A DNA stretch of 64,000 nucleotides, from positions 124,001 through 188,000 of the forward strand of contig JACPVS010000010.1 in the NCBI GenBank assembly GCA_016197365.1, read 5' to 3'. This stretch comes from Mycolicibacterium cosmeticum (GTDB lineage Bacteria > Actinomycetota > Actinomycetes > Mycobacteriales > Mycobacteriaceae). Both the position numbers and the translations under genes were made by a program. The notes beneath the pieces were generated by a model. It did not search any database and was not told the origin of the DNA. It saw only the letters and a program-made list of their open reading frames with translations. Below are positions 28,240 through 36,992 of this stretch, piece by piece; the stretch's first letter is position 1, and each line of letters opens with the position of its first letter.

Positions 28240-29205
28240 TTATGCGAACGATTTTCGGTATTGATCCGGCGAGATACCCACGCGCCGAACGAAGTTGCGG
28301 CGCATGGTTTCCGCGCTGCCGAATCCGCAGCGGGTGGCGATGACGGTGACGGTGTCGTCGGTCTCCTCCAGCTGACGACGTGCGGCGTCGGTGCGGATGC
28401 GTTCGACGTAGGCGCCGGGCGCCTCGCCGACCTCCTCGGTGAACAGCCTGGTGAAGTGGCGCGGACTCATGGCGGCCCGTTCGGCCAGGGCCGAAATGCT
28501 GTGTGTACCGCCGGGTTCGGAGTCGATGGCCTCCTGCACATCGCGGATGGGCGCGCGTTTGGCGCGCGGCATCCACACCGGGGCCGCGAACTGGGTCTGC
28601 CCGCCCGGGCGGCGCAGATAGAGCACCAGCCAGCGCGCCACGGTCTGCGCGATCTCGGTGCCGTGGTCCTCCTCGACCAGGTGCAACGCAAGGTCGATCC
28701 CGGCGGTGACACCGGCCGCGGTCCACACCTGATCGGAACTGCGCACGAAGATCGGTTCCGGGTCGACGGTGATGTCGGGGAACTCGCAGGCGAGGTGGCC
28801 GGCGGCCGCCCAGTGCGTGGTGGCGGTGCAGCCGTCGAGCAGCCCGGCTTCGGCAGCCAGGAATGCGCCCGAGCAGACGGTCACGATGCGGCGGGCACCC
28901 GTGGCGGCCGTGCGGATCCAGTCGACGATCGCGGGATTACGCCGCGCTTCTTCGACGCCGAAGCCGCCGGGGATGACGATGGTGTCGATGGGCTCGTGCG
29001 GATCGGGCGGGGCGGCGGCGACGAACTCCAGTCCGGTCATCGTCGTGACCGGTCGACCGTCCATCGAGACCAGTTGCACGGCGTAGCCGCCCGGACTGTG
29101 TTGGGCGGCCAGGTGCATGGTGGCGCCGGTGAACACGTCGAAGGGGCCGGCGACGTCGAGTGATTGCACGCCGCCGTAACCGAGGATCACCACCGATCGC
29201 GTCAC
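28240..29205 (-). CDS. GlxA family AraC-type transcriptional regulator
   Basis: 321 residues from GTG at 29205; an ATG at 29232 would add nine. An N-terminal DJ-1-like domain (VVILGYGGVQSLDVAGPFDVF; VIPGGFGVEEA; TVCSGAFLAAEAG) is followed by a C-terminal AraC DNA-binding domain (about 215-315; MSPRHFTRLFTEEVGEAPGAYVE and a second helix-turn-helix with GFGSAETMRRNF). Such regulators sense small amines or related ligands. It precedes the DJ-1 enzyme gene by 10 bp and probably controls it. Confidence 0.85.
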   Translation of the reverse strand: MTRSVVILGYGGVQSLDVAGPFDVFTGATMHLAAQHSPGGYAVQLVSMDGRPVTTMTGLEFVAAAPPDPHEPIDTIVIPGGFGVEEARRNPAIVDWIRTAATGARRIVTVCSGAFLAAEAGLLDGCTATTHWAAAGHLACEFPDITVDPEPIFVRSSDQVWTAAGVTAGIDLALHLVEEDHGTEIAQTVARWLVLYLRRPGGQTQFAAPVWMPRAKRAPIRDVQEAIDSEPGGTHSISALAERAAMSPRHFTRLFTEEVGEAPGAYVERIRTDAARRQLEETDDTVTVIATRCGFGSAETMRRNFVRRVGISPDQYRKSFA

Positions 29206-29304
29206 GATCTCATCGTGACGGTCACCGGCCATGGCGTCCAGGACATGGTCCCCACAGATCAGGACAGGCCGCTTCGTGTCGGACCCGGGGGCAATGATCT
29301 GGCG

Positions 29305-29649
29305 ATGCCGCGCTACACCTACCGCGCCGAATGGTCTCCCGACGCCGGGAGATACCTGGGCCTGTGCCTGGAATTCCCCACCCAGTTCGCCTACGGCGCC
29401 ACCGCCGCAGAAGCGACCGCCGCGATCGAGAAGGAGGTGTGCACCTATGTCGCCGAGATGGCCGAGGAGGGTTTCGACCCGCCGGCGTCCGTGACGGACC
29501 GCCGCTACAGCGGACGGTTCGTGGTGCGCACCTCGCCGATACTGCACGGCAAGCTCATGGTCGAGGCCGCCGAGCAGCGGGTGTCGCTGAACCAATGGGT
29601 GGTTCAGAAGTTGTGCGGCCGCCCGCCGTCGCTGGAAGACCTGTTCTGA
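29305..29649 (+). CDS. HicB-like antitoxin-family protein, without HicA
   Basis: 114 residues. The N-terminal half has the HicB fold pattern (YRAEWSPDAGRYLGLCLEFP, YGATAAEATAAIEKEV). The C-terminal part RTSPILHGKLMVEAAEQRVSLNQWVVQKL is a ribbon-helix-helix-like DNA-binding segment. No short HicA toxin ORF is visible on either side, so this is either an orphan antitoxin or a stand-alone regulator. The ATG at 29305 has no strong ribosome site; the preceding frame is open but not conserved-looking. Confidence 0.75.
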   Translation: MPRYTYRAEWSPDAGRYLGLCLEFPTQFAYGATAAEATAAIEKEVCTYVAEMAEEGFDPPASVTDRRYSGRFVVRTSPILHGKLMVEAAEQRVSLNQWVVQKLCGRPPSLEDLF

Positions 29650-29683
29650 GCCGGAAACCCTCGGCCACTCGAGTCCAGAAAGC

Positions 29684-29701
29684 GATATCGCATGCGATAT
29701 C
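29684..29701. repeat. 18-bp perfect palindrome in convergent gap
   Basis: GATATCGCATGCGATATC reads identically on both strands. It lies between the hicB-like stop (29649) and the LLM gene stop (29735), i.e. not in an obvious promoter position. It has no T-run or loop, so it looks more like a protein-binding site than a terminator. Confidence 0.6.
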
Positions 29702-29734
29702 ACTCTCGGCGACCGACTCCCGGCCGCCCCGCGG

Positions 29735-30880
29735 TCACAGCTTGCGCAGCCGGCGCAGCACCGAGTAGAACGACGGCATCGCCGCGACGCCGTTACGGAG
29801 ACTGCGCTGCATGAAGCTGCCGTTGATCGTCACCAGATGACGGACCCCGCTGTCGCGCCACTGCGCGGCCTGCTCCAGCACCTCGTCCGGAGTCCCGATC
29901 AGGCCCATGTCGCGGACCAACCCGGGCGGTACACCCTTGATGTGCGCCAGGGCCGTCTGCTCATCCCAGTCCTGGGGCAACAGATCCTGGCCACCGGTGA
30001 ATCCCACCCCGAGCGGGTGCTGCGCACCGTGCCGGGCGAAGATCTCGTCGGATGCGGCCAGGCAGCCCGCCCGCATCACCTCAGATTCGAGGGCTTCGTC
30101 GATCTCGGCCCGGGTGCGCGCGGTGACCACGATGGCCAGCAGCGCCGGGGTGATCGCCATGGGGTCGCGCCCGGCATCCGAGGCGGCCGAGCGGACCACG
30201 TCGAGGCGCTGCGCGTAGTCCTGAGGTGAATGCGGGAACGCGGGGAAGAATCCGTCGCCGTAGCGCCCCGCGATGCGCAACATCCGCGGCCCGTGCGCAC
30301 CGATCCAGATCTCGGGCCACTTGCCCCGATAGGGCGGCAGGTCGAAGAGTGCGTTGCGCAGCGGGAAGAACGGCGAGTCCCGGTTCACCAATTCGCCACC
30401 GGAATTCCACAACGCCCGAATCGTCGCCATCGCTTCTTCGAACCGCCCGACGGGCTTGGACCACTCCACCCCGTAGGGCTCATTGCCTTCCCGCTCACCG
30501 GGCCCGATACCAAAGATGAAGCGGCCCTTGGTGAGCAGGTTCATCGTGGCCGCGGCTTGCGCGCTGACCGCGGGATTGCGGCGGCCGGAATCGGTGACAC
30601 ACAGTCCGAGCGGCATGCGGGCGACGCGGTGGCGCGCGGCGAGGCTGCCGAGCATCGTCCACGGTTCCATACAGGCGTCCACCGTGGGCGCCAACCGCGC
30701 CGCGCCACAGTATTTGGGTTGCCACAGGGCGCGGGGAAACATCGCGTTGAGGTGGTCGGGCACCCAGAACGAATCCAGCCGGGCGACGACCGCGGACAGA
30801 TGGCTAGCTCTGGTGGAGGAGTCGGCGCGGGGCCGAGTCACGGTGTTCATGTCCAGCAGACCGACCTGCATCGCGTTCAC
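29735..30880 (-). CDS. LLM-class F420-dependent oxidoreductase, copy 1
   Basis: A 381-residue TIM-barrel luciferase-like monooxygenase, the same length as phthiodiolone ketoreductase (Rv2951c), which it resembles. Visible features are FWVPDHLNAMFP near residue 38, the GIGPGEREGNEPYG cofactor loop and YGDGFFPAFPHSPQDYAQ. It probably uses F420H2. GTG at 30880 is used; ATG at 30871 is equally possible. It is a tandem paralogue of 30886-32031, with a 5-bp gap, and parts are identical at DNA level. Confidence 0.85.
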   Translation of the reverse strand: MNAMQVGLLDMNTVTRPRADSSTRASHLSAVVARLDSFWVPDHLNAMFPRALWQPKYCGAARLAPTVDACMEPWTMLGSLAARHRVARMPLGLCVTDSGRRNPAVSAQAAATMNLLTKGRFIFGIGPGEREGNEPYGVEWSKPVGRFEEAMATIRALWNSGGELVNRDSPFFPLRNALFDLPPYRGKWPEIWIGAHGPRMLRIAGRYGDGFFPAFPHSPQDYAQRLDVVRSAASDAGRDPMAITPALLAIVVTARTRAEIDEALESEVMRAGCLAASDEIFARHGAQHPLGVGFTGGQDLLPQDWDEQTALAHIKGVPPGLVRDMGLIGTPDEVLEQAAQWRDSGVRHLVTINGSFMQRSLRNGVAAMPSFYSVLRRLRKL

Positions 30881-30885
30881 AGCCT

Positions 30886-32031
30886 TCAGAGCTTCTTGAG
30901 ACCTCGGATGACCTTGAGGAAGTGCAGATTCGACGCCAGTCCCTTGCGCAGGTCCCGCTGGAGAATCGATGCGTTGATGACGACGATGTGTTGGACGCCG
31001 TGGTCACGCCATTCGGCGGCCTGAGCGACCACCTGATCCGGCGTGCCACACAACAGCCCCTTGTACATCAATTCCTTGGGCACACCTTTGATGTAGGACA
31101 ACGCGGTCTGCTCATCCCAGTCCTGTGGCAGCACGTCCTGCGCCCCAGTGAAGCCTTCCCCGAGCGGATGCTGTGCGCCGTGCTGTGCGTAGAAAGCATC
31201 CGAGGCCAACAGTCCGCCGGATCGCAGGACCTCTGAATCCAGCGCCTCGTCCACGTCTTCGGCGCTACGCCCGGTGACCACCATCATCCAGATGGCGGGG
31301 GTGATGGCCATGGGGTCACGGCCGGCGTCCGAAGCGGCAGACCGGACGATGTCGAGTCGCTGGGCGTACTCCTGCGGCGAGTGCGGGAAACCCGGGAAGA
31401 ACCCGTCCGCATAGCGCCCGGTGGCCCGCAACATGCGCGGCCCGTGCGCGGCGATCCAGATCGGCGGCCACTTTCCGCGATACGGCGGTAGGTCGAACAG
31501 CGCGTTGCGCAGCGGGAAGAACGGCGAGTCCCGGTTCACCAATTCGCCACGCGAATCCCACAGCGCCCGGATGGTGGCCATCGCCTCCTCGAAACGGGCC
31601 ACCGGCTTGGACCAGTCCACCCCGTACGGTTCGTTGCCTTCCCGTTCGCCGGTACCGATACCCAGGATGGCGCGGCCTTTGGTCAGCAGATGCAGTGTCG
31701 CCGCCGCCTGCGCGGTGACCGCGGGGTTGCGCCGGCCGGTGTCGGTCACACCGACGCCGAGTTGCATGCGGCCGATCCTGTTGCGAGCCGCGATGTGCCC
31801 CAACATGGTCCACGGCTCCAGGAATGCGTCAGCGGACGGCACGAGTTTGGCCGCGCCGCAGTACTTCGGCTGCCATAACGATCGAGGAAACAGCGCGTTC
31901 AGATGGTCTGGTACCCAGAACGAGTCGACCCGGCAGGCGGCCGCGCTGAGATACCCCGCCCGGGTGAAGGAATCGGCTGCCGGGCGTGACGCCAGGATCA
32001 TGTCCATCATCCCTACGCGCAATCTGCTCAT
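30886..32031 (-). CDS. LLM-class F420-dependent oxidoreductase, copy 2
   Basis: Also 381 residues and collinear with copy 1, sharing FWVPDHLNALFP, GIGTGEREGNEPYG and the C-terminal half almost throughout. Being upstream of copy 1 on the minus strand, it is the first gene of a two-gene unit. A perfect 15-bp palindrome ends 3 bp before its ATG and is a likely operator. Substrate unknown; a ketoreductase or related role on lipid intermediates is an inference from similarity to Rv2951c. Confidence 0.85.
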   Translation of the reverse strand: MSRLRVGMMDMILASRPAADSFTRAGYLSAAACRVDSFWVPDHLNALFPRSLWQPKYCGAAKLVPSADAFLEPWTMLGHIAARNRIGRMQLGVGVTDTGRRNPAVTAQAAATLHLLTKGRAILGIGTGEREGNEPYGVDWSKPVARFEEAMATIRALWDSRGELVNRDSPFFPLRNALFDLPPYRGKWPPIWIAAHGPRMLRATGRYADGFFPGFPHSPQEYAQRLDIVRSAASDAGRDPMAITPAIWMMVVTGRSAEDVDEALDSEVLRSGGLLASDAFYAQHGAQHPLGEGFTGAQDVLPQDWDEQTALSYIKGVPKELMYKGLLCGTPDQVVAQAAEWRDHGVQHIVVINASILQRDLRKGLASNLHFLKVIRGLKKL

Positions 32032-32033
32032 GG

Positions 32034-32048
32034 GTTTCAGTCTGAAAC
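32034..32048 (-). promoter_or_regulatory. Predicted operator (GTTTCAG-T-CTGAAAC)
   Basis: A perfect 7+1+7 inverted repeat placed 2 bp before the ATG of the first LLM gene, where a bound repressor would block initiation. The form suits a TetR-type regulator, but no TetR gene is in the window. Confidence 0.5.
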
Positions 32049-32077
32049 GGTCAGTCCGGGCTGAACAGCGTAGTGAC

Positions 32078-33007
32078 CTACTTACATACGAACGGATGAC
32101 ATTCGCGCACCCGGTCGATCCACCACTGCCGCCGCGCCGGTGCCACCGCCAGTCCGGCCAGCCTGGCGGGGTCAGGTGTCACCGGACCGACGCGCAGGTA
32201 GCCATCGACGGGTGGCACCGGGTCCACGACGTCTTCGACGAAAAGTCCACCCGTGCCCAGTCCGCAGGCGTGCGGCAGGTTGGGCAGGCAAGCCGCGGCC
32301 AGCAGGCCGCGGGACATGCCGACCGCGGAGTCCAGCGCACTCGACACGACCAGCGGGATGCCGATCGCGGCGGCGATGTCCAGCAGTCGGCGCACCCCAC
32401 CGAGCGGAGCGACCTTGACCACGGCGATGTCGGCAGCCGCCAGGTTGACCACCCGGAACGGGTCCTCGGCCTTGCGAATCGATTCGTCGGCGGCCACCGG
32501 CACGTCGATCAGCCGGCGCACCTCAGCCAGCTCTTCGACTGTGGCACAGGGCTGTTCGAGATACTCCAGCGGACCTAACGCGCGAGCGGCCTCGACGGCC
32601 TGGGTGACGGTCCAGCCGCCGTTCGCATCGACGCGGACCACGGGCACCAGCGCGCGGACCGCCGCCACCCGGGCGACGTCGTCGGCAAGGGTCTGACCCG
32701 GCTCGGCGACCTTCACCTTCGCGGTCCCGGCACCGGGGAACCGCGCCAGCACGTCGGGCACCTCAGCGGCGGACACGGCCGGCACGGTCGCGTTGATCGG
32801 GATCAGCGCACGCCGCGGTGTGGGTGAAACCCCGTACGCCGCTTCGATTCCCGAGGCCAGCCAGTGCGCGGCCTCGGGTGGCTGGTATTCCAGGAACGCC
32901 CCGAACTCACCCCAGCCCGCGGGTCCGTCGAACAGCGCCACCTCACGCACGGTGATTCCACGGAACCGGACGCGCATCGGCAGCGCCACCACGTGCAGCC
33001 GCTCCAA
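32078..33007 (-). CDS. menC: o-Succinylbenzoate synthase MenC
   Basis: About 309 residues from TTG at 33007. An enolase-superfamily enzyme dehydrating SHCHC to o-succinylbenzoate. Metal and catalytic sites are visible: KVKVAE (acid/base Lys), VRVDANGGW (Asp), EQPCA (Glu), ADES (Asp/Glu) and KVAPLGG (second Lys). The conserved sequence seems to continue about 16 codons upstream (APLFDVPLADLL), as in Rv0553, but no ATG or GTG is there, so the real start is unclear. The fadD-like gene ends 20 bp upstream. Confidence 0.88.
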   Translation of the reverse strand: MERLHVVALPMRVRFRGITVREVALFDGPAGWGEFGAFLEYQPPEAAHWLASGIEAAYGVSPTPRRALIPINATVPAVSAAEVPDVLARFPGAGTAKVKVAEPGQTLADDVARVAAVRALVPVVRVDANGGWTVTQAVEAARALGPLEYLEQPCATVEELAEVRRLIDVPVAADESIRKAEDPFRVVNLAAADIAVVKVAPLGGVRRLLDIAAAIGIPLVVSSALDSAVGMSRGLLAAACLPNLPHACGLGTGGLFVEDVVDPVPPVDGYLRVGPVTPDPARLAGLAVAPARRQWWIDRVRECHPFVCK

Positions 33008-33026
33008 CAGGTCGGCCAGCGGTACG

Positions 33027-34586
<1,560 letters not shown>

Positions 34587-34615
34587 GTCCACAGCCTGCC
34601 ACGACAGCAACCCCG

Positions 34616-36211
34616 TCACGCCGGTTTGGGATAAACCTGTCGGCCCGCCAGATAGGTGGCCCGGACGGTCAATCCGGCGACGTCTCCGGGGTCCACCGCG
34701 CATGGATCCGCCGACAGCACAACGAGATCGGCGTATTTGCCGACCTCGATGGACCCGAGCACGTCGTCGGCGAACAGCTGGTAGGCGGCATCGAGGGTCT
34801 GCGCCCGCAGGCCCTGCGCCACGGTCAGCCGTTCCTGCGGCGCCAGCACCCGCCCGCTCGGCGCGGTGCGGGTCGCCGCAACGCTGATGTTGCGCAGCGG
34901 CTCCTCGGGGGTGACCGGTGGATCGTTGTGCAGCGAAATCCGCATGCCGGTGGCCAGCGCCGACCCGCACGGCATCCACCGCTCCCCGTGTTCGGGACCG
35001 AACAACCCGTCGACGATCACGTCGCCCCAGTAGTGCAGCTGGTCGACGAACAGGCTGCAGGTGACCCCCAGCTCGTGGGCCCGCTGCAGTTGAGCGTCGG
35101 TGATGGCACCGACGTGCTCCAACCGCAGGCGGTGATCCTCGCGCGGATTGGCTTGCAGCGCTTGCTCATACACGTCCAGGATGGTGTCGACACCGCGATC
35201 GCCCTGCACGTGGCAGGCCATCTGCCAGCCCAGCGGGTAGAAGGTGCCGACGATCTCGGCGAGCTGCTCACGGGTGTAGTTGGCGTGTCCGCATGACCCG
35301 GGCGCGACGCCGATGGCGCGGGTGTCCTCGGTGTCCAGGTAAGGGAACGTCAGATCGATGTTGCCGATCCACGGCGAGCCGTCCACCCAGATCTTGATAC
35401 CGACCTGCCGCACCAGGTCGTCCCCGTCGCCGGGTTCGGCATCGGTGTGCAGGTCGGCGGTGGACATCTCGTAGGTGCGCAGCCGCACGGTGATCTGGTC
35501 GTGCAGGGCGGCCAGCATCGGCCGGAACATCGGGTCGAACGCCATCTCCGAGCAGGTGGTCAGCCCGGCCCGGTTCAGCCGGTCGCATTCGGCCATCAGC
35601 ATCGCCGGGTAGTCACCGACCTTGATCGCGCCGTTCAGCAAGGGGAACACCGCGGCGGATTCCTCGGCGGTGCCGTCCAGTTCGCCGGCGGTGTCCCGGC
35701 CGTAGCGCGCGCCCTTGGGGTCCGGGGTGTCGCGATCCAGGCCGGCCGCCCGCGCCGCCGCGGAGTTGAAGAACGCCTTGTGGCCCGAGTTGTGGATGAT
35801 CACCAGCGGTGTCGTCGCGATCCCGTTGAGCCAGGGCAGCGTCGGCTCCGGCAGGCCGCGCTGCAGCAGCGGATCCCACCCGTTGAGGTAGGCACCGTCG
35901 GCGCCGCGGCGGGCGACCTCGGCGTGCACGGCGGCCACCACGTCGTCGGCCGAGGGCAGCGTCACCGGCCGGATGTCGACCATCCGGTCCGACAGGGCAA
36001 TGGCCTCCATCAACGGATGGCCGTGCGCCTCGACGAACCCGGGCAACACGCAGCCGTCACCGACATCGACCACGGCGGTGTCCGGGCCTACCCACCCGTC
36101 GGTGTCATCTATCGCGACGATGCGCCCGTCGGCCACCGCCAGCGATCGAGCGGTGGGGCGGCTGTCGTCGACGGTGCGGATGTTTCCGGTGATGACCAGA
36201 TCGGCGGGCAT
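34616..36211 (-). CDS. YtcJ-like amidohydrolase (Rv0552-like)
   Basis: About 531 residues, metal-dependent hydrolase superfamily. The N-terminal small beta domain (PADLVITGNIRTVD) leads into the metal site LPGFVEAHGHPLMEA (HxH). Later sites are CHVQGDRGVD, RLEHVGAITDAQ and SLHNDPPVTP, with a closing KYADLVVLSADP. The YtcJ group has mostly unknown substrates. ATG at 36211 is used; a GTG two codons earlier is also possible. It is divergent from the DGPF gene. Confidence 0.85.
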   Translation of the reverse strand: MPADLVITGNIRTVDDSRPTARSLAVADGRIVAIDDTDGWVGPDTAVVDVGDGCVLPGFVEAHGHPLMEAIALSDRMVDIRPVTLPSADDVVAAVHAEVARRGADGAYLNGWDPLLQRGLPEPTLPWLNGIATTPLVIIHNSGHKAFFNSAAARAAGLDRDTPDPKGARYGRDTAGELDGTAEESAAVFPLLNGAIKVGDYPAMLMAECDRLNRAGLTTCSEMAFDPMFRPMLAALHDQITVRLRTYEMSTADLHTDAEPGDGDDLVRQVGIKIWVDGSPWIGNIDLTFPYLDTEDTRAIGVAPGSCGHANYTREQLAEIVGTFYPLGWQMACHVQGDRGVDTILDVYEQALQANPREDHRLRLEHVGAITDAQLQRAHELGVTCSLFVDQLHYWGDVIVDGLFGPEHGERWMPCGSALATGMRISLHNDPPVTPEEPLRNISVAATRTAPSGRVLAPQERLTVAQGLRAQTLDAAYQLFADDVLGSIEVGKYADLVVLSADPCAVDPGDVAGLTVRATYLAGRQVYPKPA

Positions 36212-36244
36212 GCCCACGATTCTTCAAACTTTTTTCCGGAGGTG

Positions 36245-36270
36245 TGTCGATTTGGCCGGGTGTCGTTCGA
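36245..36270 (+). promoter_or_regulatory. Predicted ECF42-type promoter
   Basis: TGTCGA at 36245-36250 and CGA at 36268-36270 are separated by 17 bp. This equals the ECF42 promoter pattern as I remember it from published work (TGTCGA at -35, CGA or CGTC-like at -10). It lies 53 bp upstream of the DGPF gene, the usual ECF42 partner, and an ECF42 sigma factor is encoded at 38618. Confidence 0.6.
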
Positions 36271-36323
36271 CGTGTCTGCGAGGGCACGATAAAGACGGCC
36301 CCGAAACCACAGGAGAGAACACC

Positions 36324-36779
36324 ATGCCGCGCTACATGCTGATCATGCGATCCACCCCGGCCGCCGAGGAGTTCGTGGCCGCGAATATCGACTTCGAGGA
36401 GATCATCGCGGCGATGGGTCGCTACAACGAGGAACTGATCAAGGCCGGTGTGATGCTGGCCGGTGAGGGGCTGACCCCGCCCGAAGAGGGCTTCGTCGTC
36501 GACTTCGACGCCGACCCGCCGGTGGTGACCGATGGTCCCTACGCGGAGACGAAGGAGTTGTTCAACGGCTTCTGGATCCTGGACGTCTCGTCCAAGGAGG
36601 AGGCCAAGCAGTGGGCGCGCAAGTGCCCGTTGGGGTCGGGCGTGAAGCTCGAGGTCCGCCGGGTCAGCGAGAGCGACGAGTTCCCGCAGGACAACGAGTG
36701 GATTCAGAAGGAGATCCAGTGGAAGGCCGACATGGCCGAGAAGCTGGCTGCCGACGCCCGGCGGGCCGCTGGTCGCTGA
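36324..36779 (+). CDS. DGPF (YCII-related) domain protein
   Basis: A 151-residue ferredoxin-like-fold protein. The family signature is VVTDGPYAETKELFNGFWILDV near residues 71-92, after PRYMLIMRSTPAAEEF at the start. Its biochemical role is unknown, but DGPF genes are the constant neighbours and targets of ECF42 sigma factors. The ATG follows AGGAGAGAACACC. A TGTCGA-N17-CGA promoter lies upstream and a terminator follows, so it is its own transcription unit. Confidence 0.88.
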   Translation: MPRYMLIMRSTPAAEEFVAANIDFEEIIAAMGRYNEELIKAGVMLAGEGLTPPEEGFVVDFDADPPVVTDGPYAETKELFNGFWILDVSSKEEAKQWARKCPLGSGVKLEVRRVSESDEFPQDNEWIQKEIQWKADMAEKLAADARRAAGR

Positions 36780-36800
36780 CCGTGACCTCCCCGGCGTGAA

Positions 36801-36840
36801 CGTAGTCCCCGGCGATGCTGCCGCACCGCCGGGGACTACG
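36801..36840 (+). terminator. Terminator after DGPF gene
   Basis: A perfect 14-bp stem (36801-36814 with 36827-36840, CGTAGTCCCCGGCG and its complement) around a 12-nt loop, 22 bp after the DGPF stop. Confidence 0.8.
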
Positions 36841-36967
36841 CCGGCCCTCCCCCGATGGCCGCGCCGGCAAACCCCTTTGCGCTGGTGAGGCCAGTCTTCC
36901 CGAGGCCGTGCGCGGGGCACACGCGTAGTGGACTACCTGCATTTGGGGCATACCCTGGCAGCATTTC

Positions 36968-36981
36968 TGAAACACGTTCTA
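36968..36981 (+). promoter_or_regulatory. Predicted KstR operator before fadD8
   Basis: TGAAACACGTTCTA fits the KstR consensus TNNAACNNGTTNNA at every fixed position. It lies 12 bp upstream of the fadD8 ATG, overlapping the expected promoter or transcript start. KstR is the TetR-family repressor of cholesterol catabolism genes in mycobacteria. Confidence 0.6.
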
Positions 36982-36992
36982 GTCTGTCTTCC

